Shown piece after piece: positions 42,773 to 52,107 of a stretch of 59,635 nucleotides of DNA. The notes below the pieces were generated by a model that ran no database searches, was not told the DNA's origin, and was given only the letters and a program-made list of their open reading frames with translations. The stretch comes from Pseudomonas arcuscaelestis (GTDB lineage: Bacteria; Pseudomonadota; Gammaproteobacteria; Pseudomonadales; Pseudomonadaceae): assembly GCF_016881005.1 (NCBI RefSeq), contig NZ_JACOPV010000026.1:1-59635 (forward strand). Reading direction: 5' to 3'. The translations under genes were made by a program, and so were the position numbers. Position 1 is the first letter of the stretch, and each line of letters begins with the position of its first letter.

Positions 42773-45127
42773 TCATTGATTGATCTGGAACTCGACCCGC
42801 GCAGTCTGGCCACTCTCATCCAGCGCGCTGAGCTCTACACGCCCTGCCTGTTCAAAGCGGGCACTCAGCGATTCCTGCCCCTGCGATTCGCCCAGCGGTA
42901 CGCCATTGAGGAACCACCAACGCCGACCATTGCCGCCCAGTGCGGACACCTCAAGGCGCAAGGGCTCGCTGCTCGACGCCGGACGCCGCAACTGATCACC
43001 CTGGCGCACCCCGACGATCGACAATGGCGGTGCGCTAGCCGGTACCTGGGGTGGGCAATCAGGATCAATTTTCGGCAGTCGCGCCTCTCGGCGCTCTACA
43101 CGTGGCAGCCAGGGTTCCAAGGGTGCCGGCCACAAGGCAATCTCACGGGGTTGAGCGCCACTGCAACTGTGGTCTACCCGCTGTCCCTGGGCGTTTACCC
43201 AGACCGTTTCACGCAAACCGACGCTCAAGGGTTGATCAGCTGCCAGCAAGGTCGGCGGGGCAGTGCCATCCAGGGTCCAGGCAAAGCGCTGGCGTCGGCA
43301 GTTGTCATCCTGACGAGCCATCGGTTGCCCGAGCGGCCAGCAGATCGCGGCCACGCCGACGTTGTCGGGTACTGCAGCCACCGGCACGGCAATGCCGCGC
43401 TGGCTGTCACGGTTACTCAACACATCATGCACCTGCAGCATCAGCGGCGCTGCCGACGCCAGGCCGAACTGTCCGGGCACCGGCGTACCGTCGGGGCGTC
43501 CAATCCAGATGCCGATCAGATAACGAGGGCCGACACCAATCGACCAGGCATCACGAAAGCCATAACTGGTACCCGTCTTCCAGGCCAGCAGTGGCCGCTG
43601 TACCAATTCGGCATGCGGGTCGCGGTCGGGGCGCGCCTGACCACTGAGAATACGCCGGATGATCCAGGCGCTACCCGGCGACAGCAGCCGCCGGTCAAGT
43701 AATGGCGCGTCTGGCTGCAAGCGCATCGGCGCACTCAAACCGCCCCGTGACAACGCCCCGTAACCGGCCACCAAATCCTCCAGGCGACTGCCCGCCCCTC
43801 CCAGAATCAACGACAGGTTCGGTTCCGCCAGCGGCGGCAATGTCAGCGGCACGCCTCCATTGCGCATCTGCGCCGCAAAGCGCTTTGGCCCATAGGCTTC
43901 GAGCAACTGCACCGCGGGCAGGTTCAACGACAGGGCCAGCGCCGAACTGGCAGCCACCGGGCCGCTGAAGCCCATGGAGAAGTTGCCTGGCCGATAATCA
44001 CCGTAGCGCCTTGGCACATCCTGGAGCAACGACTCGGAATGAATCAGACCATCATCCATGGCCATGCCATAAAGGAACGGTTTGAGGGTAGAGCCTGGCG
44101 ACCTGAGTGCAGTGATCATGTCGACATGGCCAAAGCGGCGCTCATCGTTCAAGTCGACGGAACCAAGGTAGGCACGCACGGCCATGTTCTGAGCTTCAAC
44201 CACCAGAATCGCGGCCGAGGTACGTTCAGGCAGACGCGCGCGCCAGCCCAGCAACAGGTCTTCCAGGCGCCGCTGCAATGAGGCATCGAGCGTGGTGCGG
44301 ATCAGGGGTGGGCTGTGCGGCCGGTTCAGGCGTCGCGCCAGCAATGGCGCCAAGGCTGGTTCCTGGCGGGGAGCCAGGAGCAATGGTTCTTCCATGGCCT
44401 CGGCAATCCGTTGCTGCGGCCATACCTGATACTCGGCCAGGCGCTTGAGTACTTTGTCACGCGCCACTTGAGCACGGGCCGGATGTCGGTCTGGGCGCAA
44501 GCGGCTTGGCGCCTGCGGCAATACCGCGAGCATCGCCGCTTCGGACGGCGTCAAATGCTGTGGCGACTTGCCCAGGTAAGCCCAACTGGCCGCGGCAACA
44601 CCCTGCAAGGTGCCGCCGAAAGGTGCACGATTGAGATAGATCTCAAGGATCTGCGCCTTGGACAAATGCCATTCCAACTGCGCCGTGCGCCACAGTTGGC
44701 GCAGTTTTCCAGGCAAGGTGCGCGCGTGCGGGTCCAGCAATCGAGCAACCTGCATCGACAGGGTGCTGCCGCCCGACACCACCCGCCCACCGCGCAGGTT
44801 TTGCCAGGCAGCGCGGCCTAGCGCCAGCGGATTGACCCCAGGGTGCTGATAGAACCAGCGATCCTCATAAGTCAGCAGCGCCTGCAAATAATAGGGGGAC
44901 ACCTGATCGGCGCTGACCGGATAGCGCCAGACCCCTTCGGCATCGGCGAAGCGCCACAATGGCGTGCCGTCCTCGGCCAGCACGACACGTGCCAAATCAT
45001 CAGCCGGAAGTGGCAGCGGCCACACCCGGTCAGCGATCCACAGCAGCGCAGCAAGCAATACCAGCACGCCCGAAACGACACTCAAGCGTTTCGCCATGGG
45101 GCTGAGCGAGCGAGCTAAGATGAGCAT
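42773..45127 (-). CDS. pbpC: Penicillin-binding protein 1C
   Basis: A 784-residue bifunctional peptidoglycan synthase. N-terminal TM anchor (about 12-32), glycosyltransferase domain (catalytic E88 in TYEDRWFYQHPG, and GGSTLSMQVARLL), transpeptidase domain (nucleophile S346 in GSTLK, SLN and KTGTSYGFRDAW) and the C-terminal BiPBP_C domain (about 700-784) typical of PBP1C. It is often coupled with a periplasmic alpha-2-macroglobulin, whose gene lies two genes to the right. PBP1C/A2M are thought to repair and guard the envelope. Confidence 0.92.
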   Translation of the reverse strand: MLILARSLSPMAKRLSVVSGVLVLLAALLWIADRVWPLPLPADDLARVVLAEDGTPLWRFADAEGVWRYPVSADQVSPYYLQALLTYEDRWFYQHPGVNPLALGRAAWQNLRGGRVVSGGSTLSMQVARLLDPHARTLPGKLRQLWRTAQLEWHLSKAQILEIYLNRAPFGGTLQGVAAASWAYLGKSPQHLTPSEAAMLAVLPQAPSRLRPDRHPARAQVARDKVLKRLAEYQVWPQQRIAEAMEEPLLLAPRQEPALAPLLARRLNRPHSPPLIRTTLDASLQRRLEDLLLGWRARLPERTSAAILVVEAQNMAVRAYLGSVDLNDERRFGHVDMITALRSPGSTLKPFLYGMAMDDGLIHSESLLQDVPRRYGDYRPGNFSMGFSGPVAASSALALSLNLPAVQLLEAYGPKRFAAQMRNGGVPLTLPPLAEPNLSLILGGAGSRLEDLVAGYGALSRGGLSAPMRLQPDAPLLDRRLLSPGSAWIIRRILSGQARPDRDPHAELVQRPLLAWKTGTSYGFRDAWSIGVGPRYLIGIWIGRPDGTPVPGQFGLASAAPLMLQVHDVLSNRDSQRGIAVPVAAVPDNVGVAAICWPLGQPMARQDDNCRRQRFAWTLDGTAPPTLLAADQPLSVGLRETVWVNAQGQRVDHSCSGAQPREIALWPAPLEPWLPRVERREARLPKIDPDCPPQVPASAPPLSIVGVRQGDQLRRPASSSEPLRLEVSALGGNGRRWWFLNGVPLGESQGQESLSARFEQAGRVELSALDESGQTARVEFQINQ

Positions 45128-45231
45128 CAGACGTCCCTGTCAGCAGCAATGGGCAGGGAACCGAGCAGCACATTGGAAGGCCAAAGGTTTGGCAACGGCA
45201 GACTCGCCGAGACGATCATCAGGAAGCAACT

Positions 45232-45525
45232 ATGCATGTAGAAGGTTTTTTCGAGTGGCTCGGCCAGGCCCTGGGGGCGCTGATCCGCTTTGTCGTTGAT
45301 GGTTTGAGCGGGTTATTCAACCTGCTGGCCAACGCCGGTGGCAATTTCATCGATGGCCTGGCACGCACATTGGGCATGGACACCTCGCTGGTCAGCATCA
45401 TCGCCCTGATCATCGGCTTGATGCTGCTGTACTCGGCCATCCGTGCCTTCATGCGTGCCTCGATCATTCTCGGCATCATCTGGCTGGTACTGGGGCTGTG
45501 GGTACTGAGCTGGATCATTCACTGA
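45232..45525 (+). CDS. Small membrane protein between pbpC and the alpha-2-macroglobulin gene
   Basis: A 97-residue protein with an amphipathic N-terminal half (FEWLGQALGALIRFVVDGLSGLFNLLANAGG) and two TM helices (about 52-68 and 76-96). No family is recognised. It is transcribed alone, divergent from pbpC, with coding-like third-position GC. A role in envelope maintenance with its neighbours is inference only. Confidence 0.65.
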   Translation: MHVEGFFEWLGQALGALIRFVVDGLSGLFNLLANAGGNFIDGLARTLGMDTSLVSIIALIIGLMLLYSAIRAFMRASIILGIIWLVLGLWVLSWIIH

Positions 45526-45546
45526 TGGCAGTATCGCCCTTGTCGC

Positions 45547-45575
45547 TGCCGGCGTTGGCAAAGCCAACGCCGGCA
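45547..45575. terminator. Bidirectional stem-loop between the small membrane gene and the A2M gene
   Basis: A perfect 13-bp inverted repeat (TGCCGGCGTTGGC/GCCAACGCCGGCA) with an AAA loop lies between two convergent stop codons. Lack of a T-tract leaves efficiency uncertain. Confidence 0.7.
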
Positions 45576-45594
45576 CAATCAGTGGGATGATTAC

Positions 45595-48500
45595 TCAGCG
45601 CCCCCTGACCACCATCTCCCCTGCCGACTCACCCACCGACTGCAGGTTAGGGCGGTACATCGACTCTACTTGCGGTGGAGGCACACGGTAGGTGCCCGGC
45701 GTTACCGCCCGCGCCAGATAGAGCAAATGCGTAGTGGCGTAGCTGTCCACCGGCAACGCCGCCACATAGCGATCATCGCGAAATTCCTGGTGCACCAGGT
45801 TGGCATTCTGCATCGACTCTCGCCATTGCTTGACCGCGCTGCTGGCATTTTCCAGGCTCGCCGCGCTCTGCGCCAGGTTCTGGTTTTCCAGCTCCAGGCC
45901 GGCAGGCAACAGGTCGACAACCAACGCATCCGGCACCCGCGAAGTAGCGGTAACGGCCAGGTGTACCAGCACCAGATCACCACTCTTCAGCGCGCGAATG
46001 TCCAGAGGCTGGCCATTCATACCCAGATACTCACGACGAATATTCATTCCGGCGCTGCTCGGCGTCGGGGCGTGGCGTGGATAACCGGACAGGGTCAATT
46101 GCTGGTACAGCGTGTCGTTACTCTGGTTTTGAACCGTCAATGGCGACGCCAGCAGCGGACCTTCAAGCTTAAGGCCCGACTGCGCGCTATCGAGGTCGCG
46201 CAGTTCACCGGCGCTGTCCAGGCGTGCCGACCACTTGCCTTCAGGCTTGCTCAACAGACCGCGTCCAGCCAGGAACAAGGCGTTACGCTCCTGAGTCGAC
46301 AGCCACTGGGTGGCTGCCACTTGGTCAGACAGCTGGAACAAGCGCTGGTCCACGCTGTTGCTGGCCAGGTTGTTTTCTTCCAGCAAAGCCAGAATCAAGG
46401 CCTGGTCACGCACCGGGCTGCCGTAGTCAGCGAGCCATTCTTTGCTGTCGCGGCTAACCGCCAGGCCCGCCTGCAACGCTTGCTGGGCACGTGGTTTGTC
46501 ACCCATTTTTTCCAGGGCAATGGCCAACTGCACCAACGGCAAGCCGGAGCGTGCATCGCTGCGTCTCTCGAACACGCTACGCAATGCACCCAAGGGGGCC
46601 TGTTGCGTACGCGCAAGCACCAACGCTGCATAAGCCTGCACAGCAAAGCGACTGTGCTCGGCGTTGTTGCTGTAGTTCACCTCGATCAGGTTACGTTCTT
46701 GCAGATAACGCAGCAGACGCTCGCTGGCCTTCTTCAACGCATCGGCCGGTACCGCGTAGCCTTGCTCGCGAGCACGCAGCAGGAAGTCGGTGACATACGC
46801 GGTCAGCCAGTACTCTTCCTCGCTGTCCGAACTCCACAGGCCAAAGCTGCCGTTGTAGCGCTGCATCCCGAGCAGATGCTCGATACCCATTTCGATCTTG
46901 CGCTTGCGCACATCGGCCGGCTCTCCAGTGATCCCCAGGCGCTTGAGGGTTTCGGCATCGGCGTACAGCGAGGGATAAAGGCCACTGGTGGTCTGCTCCA
47001 GGCACCCGTACGGGTAGGCTTCCAGGGCGCGGATCTGTTCAGCCAGGTTCAGCGGAGGTCGGCTGGACAATGCCAGTGTGGCCTCCAGCCCCGCCGGTTC
47101 GAACTCGGCCAGATCGGATTCCGGCAGGCTCCACGGCTGCTCGTTGAGCGCCACCCGATAGTGCTTGAGCATCGCCGGGTAAGCCGGGCGAATGCCCAGG
47201 GTCCATTCACGGGTGAACGCCGTGGCCTTTTCGCCAGGCAGTTGCAGGCCCAGCACTTCGACCTTGACCTTGCCCTGGCCCAGGCCGCCGGTGGCCTGCA
47301 CCGGCACCCGCAGGGTGACGCGCTTGCCCTGGGTCAGGTCCAGGGTTTGCTCGGCTGTGCGCATCAGATCCAATTGGCCTTCCGTGCTCAACCGCACAGT
47401 GAGCTTCTGCGCCTGGCCGGACAAGTTCGACATATCCAATGCCAAGGTGGTGCTGTCGCCCCCCGCCAGGAAACGTGGCGCCGACAATTCGGCAATCAAC
47501 GGCGCGGCAACCACCGTCTTGCCCTCGGCTACGCCATAGCGATCATCGGTCCAGGCCTGGGCCATCAAGCGCAGTTCGCCGTTGAAATCGGGGATGTCGA
47601 CGCTGGTCTCGCCTTCGCCGTTCGCGTCCAGGGTTACCGGCGCACTTTGCTGGGCAACGATGGTGATGCTGGTGTTGGGTCGCTTGCCACCCTTGGCCAT
47701 GGCCGCATCGCCACCGAAGGCGAGGCTGGCCAGACGGCCCTGGCCAGCTTCGATCAACTGACCGTAGATATCCAACTGGTCGGCGCCATAGGCCTTGCGC
47801 CCGAACATGCCAGTGAAGGGGTCGGGGGTCGGGTAGTCGGTGATATTGAGAATGCCCACGTCGACCGCGGCCAGCAACACGTGTACCTGCTCAGGCACAC
47901 TGCCATCGGCATTTCGCGCCTGAACCTTGACCTTCAAGGGCTGCTTGGGACGCATTTTTTCCGGTGCACTGAGGGTGACCGCAAGCTTGCGCTCGGCTCG
48001 GTCCAGTGGCAGGTGCAGCACGCCAACCGCGCGTTTCGGCGTGGCGTTTACCTTACGCTCGCCGGGACGTATCACCAAGGCGCTGACGTACAGGTCATGG
48101 CGGGCCCATTTGCGGTCCAGGTTGATGGCGAAAGTTTTGCCTCCAGCCGGTACATCGATCTCTTGCCACCACAGCGGACCTTCGCTCGACTCAACCATCA
48201 GGTAGCCGGTACCGGCAGCTGGAGGTGTGACGGTGACGTTGGCGGTAGCGCCATCCGCATAGGACGGTTTGTCCAGAGCAAGCTTGACCTGATCCGGGCG
48301 AACAGCGCCGCCGTCGGCGTTGTCCTGGGCGCGGTAGCCGGCCCAGAATCGCTCACTGGAAACCAGGCCGGTCTGCGGGTCTTCCACTTCAACCCGGTAA
48401 GGTCCCCATTCAACCTGGAAGTTGAGTTTGGCAGTGGACCCGGCCTTGACGTTGACCGTCTCCTCGCTCTGGGTCAGGAACTTCTCGTTGAAGTTGTAGC

Positions 48501-50493
48501 TCCAGCCGTCACTGTCGGAGTAGTTCCAATAGTAGTCGCGGCGCTCGCGGATCAAGCGCACCTTGAGGCCATTGGCGGCCAACTTGTTACCGTCGCGGTC
48601 GGCGACCAGCACTTCGAATTCCACTGGACCGTCGCTATCGGTTTCTTCTCCGTCAAACAGACCCCGCAAACCCGGCAAGCGCTCGGCGGGCCAGATCGGC
48701 TGTTCCAGGCGCCGGGTGATCGGCCGACCACCGGACTCCTGCAAACTGGCCTGTACTGTCAGTTGCAGCGGCGAGCGGGCCTCGGACCATTTGCTCTCGA
48801 TGTTCAGTGTGGCCTTGCCGTTGGCATCGAGATTGACCTCCTCCAGCTCCAGGTCCTGGGTCAGTTCCTGCTCGGTAATCGAGCCGAACTGATAGCCTGG
48901 CAACGCGGGTACCGCTTCGCGCAGCGGGCGCACATAGGCCTGGCCGCTCAGGCGGTTGCCCGAGGCAGGCGCGCCGTACAGGTACCGACCATTAACGTCG
49001 ATTTCAGCGCTTTGCTCAGGACTCAGAGGAACATCACTGCCTTTGAGCTCCAGGGCCAGGCGCTCAGGCAGGAAGTCTTCGACGAGAAATTCATAGATCT
49101 GTTTCTTGCCGCCCCCCAAATCGAACAACAGCTGCCAGCGACCGGTCGGCGCTTCAGTGGCCAACTGCAATTGGTACTGGTACAGGCCGTTGCTGCCCGG
49201 TTCCCATACGAATTTGCGGCTGATCTGTTCATCCGGCCGACGTACTTCAACGGTCACCGGCTGTGGCTTGATTGGGCGACCATCCTGGTCACGCAACAAG
49301 CCGTTGAGCAACACGGTTTCACCGGGGCGGTACAGGTCTCGCGGACCGAAGACGAAAAACTGCAGGGGATTGGCTTGCGGGCCGGTAATGTCGAACTCGG
49401 CCAGATCCAGCGCCGCACTGTTCAGGCGCAGCATCGTGGTGTGCACGCCTTGATGCGCCAATAGGGTTTGCGCCTTAGGCGGCATCGGCAACTGGGCATG
49501 ACCATCGCTATCGGTTTTACCTTGGCCAACCACACGACCTTCGGCGTCGAGCAGTTCAAGGTTGACGCCGCTCAGGGCCTTGCCACCCTCCAGACCCTGG
49601 GTAAACACGTCCATGCGGTTCTGATAGCGGTGAGCCGACACACCGATATCGCTAAGGGTGAACAGCGTTGCCGGTTGCGAATAGTCATAGGTACCGGAAG
49701 CACGCATGACCGCAAGGTAGACCCCGGGTTCCTGCAGCGGCTTGATTCCAGCAATCGGCAGCAACACGGTTTCGCGGGTGTTGCGTGCAGGGTTCAGGTC
49801 GAAGCGTCCGCTGTAGACCAGCTCGGTCATGTTCAGGGTTTCTTTCGACTGGTAGTAATACAGGCTGCTGTTGCGACCCCAGGCACTGAGAAACGGCGAA
49901 AGCGACGCTGGCTTGACCCGGAAGAATTCGACATCGACCTTGTCGACGTTCAAGGCAATCACCGGCAACCCTTCGGCCAGGCGTGTCGGCAGCAGTGAGC
50001 CGCGGCTGGCAAAGCCAATGGTTGCCTGCATGTCGCGGGTTTCCAGGCGACTTACCGATTCGGCGGCCAGGCGCTCGCCGTTAACCGCCTGCAGGCCGGC
50101 ATCGATGGTCAGCACCAGCTTGCGCTGCGGCTCCAGGTGACGCAGGCGCAGCTCCATCGCGTTGTCGGAGAGCTCCCAGGCGCCATCGACCTTACCTTTG
50201 ACGGTGTCGACCAGATGAACCCGGTCGGCAAAATTCTGCTGCGCATCCAGCGGTACCGAGAACGTCAGGGACAACGCACTGGCGCCATCGACCTGGACTT
50301 CGGATACATCCACCACGCTCAGCTCGCGACCGGCATATCGCTTGGCCAGGGTTGCGGCATCTTCACGGGCCGGTTTGGCGACTTCCTGCGTCTGGGTTGG
50401 CGCGGGGGCCGGGGCCGGCTTGTCTGGGGCAGACGAGTCGCAGGCACTGAGCAAGGCCAGCGCACAGGCCAGCAACAATCCTTTGTTGAGCAT
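45595..50493 (-). CDS. Alpha-2-macroglobulin family lipoprotein (YfhM-like)
   Basis: A 1632-residue envelope protein: lipoprotein signal (lipobox LLSAC, Cys about 18), MG domains, a bait-region-containing alpha-2-macroglobulin core and the thioester domain with YGCLEQ (C1164 to Q1167, covalent trapping of proteases). Bacterial A2Ms of this type inhibit host or predator proteases in the periplasm. The ATG at 50493 gives the canonical lipoprotein signal; the frame extends 20 codons upstream without one. It is in the usual partnership with pbpC, although a small gene on the other strand separates them. Confidence 0.9.
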   Translation of the reverse strand: MLNKGLLLACALALLSACDSSAPDKPAPAPAPTQTQEVAKPAREDAATLAKRYAGRELSVVDVSEVQVDGASALSLTFSVPLDAQQNFADRVHLVDTVKGKVDGAWELSDNAMELRLRHLEPQRKLVLTIDAGLQAVNGERLAAESVSRLETRDMQATIGFASRGSLLPTRLAEGLPVIALNVDKVDVEFFRVKPASLSPFLSAWGRNSSLYYYQSKETLNMTELVYSGRFDLNPARNTRETVLLPIAGIKPLQEPGVYLAVMRASGTYDYSQPATLFTLSDIGVSAHRYQNRMDVFTQGLEGGKALSGVNLELLDAEGRVVGQGKTDSDGHAQLPMPPKAQTLLAHQGVHTTMLRLNSAALDLAEFDITGPQANPLQFFVFGPRDLYRPGETVLLNGLLRDQDGRPIKPQPVTVEVRRPDEQISRKFVWEPGSNGLYQYQLQLATEAPTGRWQLLFDLGGGKKQIYEFLVEDFLPERLALELKGSDVPLSPEQSAEIDVNGRYLYGAPASGNRLSGQAYVRPLREAVPALPGYQFGSITEQELTQDLELEEVNLDANGKATLNIESKWSEARSPLQLTVQASLQESGGRPITRRLEQPIWPAERLPGLRGLFDGEETDSDGPVEFEVLVADRDGNKLAANGLKVRLIRERRDYYWNYSDSDGWSYNFNEKFLTQSEETVNVKAGSTAKLNFQVEWGPYRVEVEDPQTGLVSSERFWAGYRAQDNADGGAVRPDQVKLALDKPSYADGATANVTVTPPAAGTGYLMVESSEGPLWWQEIDVPAGGKTFAINLDRKWARHDLYVSALVIRPGERKVNATPKRAVGVLHLPLDRAERKLAVTLSAPEKMRPKQPLKVKVQARNADGSVPEQVHVLLAAVDVGILNITDYPTPDPFTGMFGRKAYGADQLDIYGQLIEAGQGRLASLAFGGDAAMAKGGKRPNTSITIVAQQSAPVTLDANGEGETSVDIPDFNGELRLMAQAWTDDRYGVAEGKTVVAAPLIAELSAPRFLAGGDSTTLALDMSNLSGQAQKLTVRLSTEGQLDLMRTAEQTLDLTQGKRVTLRVPVQATGGLGQGKVKVEVLGLQLPGEKATAFTREWTLGIRPAYPAMLKHYRVALNEQPWSLPESDLAEFEPAGLEATLALSSRPPLNLAEQIRALEAYPYGCLEQTTSGLYPSLYADAETLKRLGITGEPADVRKRKIEMGIEHLLGMQRYNGSFGLWSSDSEEEYWLTAYVTDFLLRAREQGYAVPADALKKASERLLRYLQERNLIEVNYSNNAEHSRFAVQAYAALVLARTQQAPLGALRSVFERRSDARSGLPLVQLAIALEKMGDKPRAQQALQAGLAVSRDSKEWLADYGSPVRDQALILALLEENNLASNSVDQRLFQLSDQVAATQWLSTQERNALFLAGRGLLSKPEGKWSARLDSAGELRDLDSAQSGLKLEGPLLASPLTVQNQSNDTLYQQLTLSGYPRHAPTPSSAGMNIRREYLGMNGQPLDIRALKSGDLVLVHLAVTATSRVPDALVVDLLPAGLELENQNLAQSAASLENASSAVKQWRESMQNANLVHQEFRDDRYVAALPVDSYATTHLLYLARAVTPGTYRVPPPQVESMYRPNLQSVGESAGEMVVRGR

Positions 50494-50594
50494 GAAAGTA
50501 ACTCTTTGGCAGCAGGTTCTGAGGGGAGAACTATATATCAACCAGGTCGTCACCGTACGCTGCGGCTACAATGTGCGGCTTGCCTGGAGCCGAC

Positions 50595-51935
50595 ATGTCC
50601 CAATTGCTGACCGACTGGCGCGACCGCCTGACCCACCGCAAGGTCTGGGCCCTGGCCGCACCGATGATTCTCTCGAACATCTCCGTACCCCTTGTGGCGC
50701 TGGTAGACAGTGCCGTGATTGGCCACCTGCCTCATGCCCACCAGCTTGGCGCGGTAGCGGTAGGTGCCAGCCTGTACACCTTTCTGGCGTTTTTGATGGG
50801 CTTTTTGCGCATGGGCTCCACCGGCTTTGCCGCCCAGGCTGCCGGGCGTGCCGATGGCGCGGCGTTGCGCCAGGTGCTGGTGCAAGGCCTGCTGCTGGCA
50901 TTGCTGTTCGCGCTGCTCCTGGGCTTGCTGGCCCTGCCTTTCAGCCAGTTGGCCTTGCAACTGATGCAGCCGTCGGCAGCGTTGGAGCAATCCACCCAGG
51001 ACTTCTTTCACACTCGCCTGCTGGGCCTGCCCGCCGCACTGGCGAGCTTCGCCTTGGTCGGCTGGTTCCTCGGTACTCAGAACGCCAGGGCGCCGCTGGC
51101 GATCCTGTTGACCACGAACCTGCTAAACATCGCCCTGAACCTATGGTTCGTGCTGGGATTGGACTGGGGCGTACTCGGTTCGGCCCGCGCCTCGGTAATT
51201 GCCGAGTGGAGCGCTGCCCTGCTCGGCCTGGCCCTGACCCGCCCGGCCTTGCGCGCCTATCCCGGAAAAATCGCCTGGGCCCTGCTCGCTCGCTGGCAGA
51301 GCTGGCGGCCGTTGCTTGCGGTCAACCGCGACATCTTTATCCGCAGCCTGGCGTTGCAGGCGGTGTTCTTCCTGATCACCGTCCAAGGCGCCCGCCTGGG
51401 TGAAGCCACCGTTGCCGCCAACGCCCTGCTGCTCAATGGCCTGCTGCTCACCGCCTACGCCCTGGACGGCCTGGCCCATGCAGTCGAAGCCTTGTGCGGC
51501 CACGCCATCGGTGCTGGCAATCGCCAGGCCTTGCGCCGTTCACTGACCGTAGCCTGCGGATGGTCGCTGCTGGCCAGCAGCGGCTTTGCGGTTCTGTTTC
51601 TGTTGGGCGGGCACCTGTTTATCAACCTGCAGACAGACATCGAAAGCGTGCGCACAACGGCGTACCAGTACCTGCCGTACCTGGCGCTGCTGCCCCTGGT
51701 TGCAGTCTGGAGCTATCTGCTCGATGGCCTGTTTATTGGCGCCACCCGTGCCCGTGAGATGCGCAACGGCATGCTGCTCAGCGTGGCCTTGGCACTGCCG
51801 GTGGCCTACGCCGCCAGCGACCTGGGCAACCACGGCTTGTGGCTGGCTTTTCTGCTGTTCATGGCCCTGCGTGGGGTAACCCTGGGGGTGATGGGTTGGC
51901 ACCTGCAGCGCCGGGATGGATGGTTTAGTCGCTGA
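50595..51935 (+). CDS. dinF: MATE family exporter (DinF-like)
   Basis: A 446-residue multidrug and toxic-compound extrusion protein with 12 TM segments in two homologous halves (LAAPMILSNISVPLVALVDSAVIGHL and later the second repeat beginning NRDIFIRSLALQAVFFLITVQGARLG). Length and start region match the DinF subgroup. It would export cationic drugs or oxidised compounds by Na+/H+ antiport. The ATG at 50595 has GGAG upstream. It diverges from the A2M gene. Confidence 0.85.
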   Translation: MSQLLTDWRDRLTHRKVWALAAPMILSNISVPLVALVDSAVIGHLPHAHQLGAVAVGASLYTFLAFLMGFLRMGSTGFAAQAAGRADGAALRQVLVQGLLLALLFALLLGLLALPFSQLALQLMQPSAALEQSTQDFFHTRLLGLPAALASFALVGWFLGTQNARAPLAILLTTNLLNIALNLWFVLGLDWGVLGSARASVIAEWSAALLGLALTRPALRAYPGKIAWALLARWQSWRPLLAVNRDIFIRSLALQAVFFLITVQGARLGEATVAANALLLNGLLLTAYALDGLAHAVEALCGHAIGAGNRQALRRSLTVACGWSLLASSGFAVLFLLGGHLFINLQTDIESVRTTAYQYLPYLALLPLVAVWSYLLDGLFIGATRAREMRNGMLLSVALALPVAYAASDLGNHGLWLAFLLFMALRGVTLGVMGWHLQRRDGWFSR

Positions 51936-51940
51936 AAATC

Positions 51941-51953
51941 GCGGGGCAAGCCC
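51941..51953. repeat. REP-like 13-mer (second copy)
   Basis: GCGGGGCAAGCCC recurs exactly as at 40954-40966. It lies 5 nt after the MATE stop codon, at the junction with the T6SS cassette. Confidence 0.45.
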
Positions 51954-51978
51954 TTGGGTGTACAAAAGAAAATTCATA

Positions 51979-51993
51979 CGTCCTCTTAGGACG
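51979..51993. repeat. Small inverted repeat upstream of vgrG
   Basis: CGTCCT-CTT-AGGACG is a perfect 6-3-6 palindrome, 115 nt before the vgrG start. It could be a terminator for the MATE gene or an operator for the cassette. Confidence 0.35.
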
Positions 51994-52107
51994 CCCCCTG
52001 CATCAATTCCTTGGCCGCCTTGTTAGCGTGCGCTGAAATTTGAACTTGCCCGGCTTTCTGCCGTGGCATCGCGTTCTGCGTTCACTTTTCAGAGTAAGGA
52101 TAAGCGT

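Noticed and set aside
45670..49464. 1264-codon open frame on the plus strand
   Set aside because: It is antisense to the alpha-2-macroglobulin gene. The latter has a lipobox, thioester motif and family-wide similarity; the plus frame is a by-product of high GC and lacks any domain.
52050..52085. Possible sigma54 promoter upstream of vgrG
   Set aside because: A GG and a GC dinucleotide are present but 11 nt apart rather than 10, and the flanking consensus is poor.
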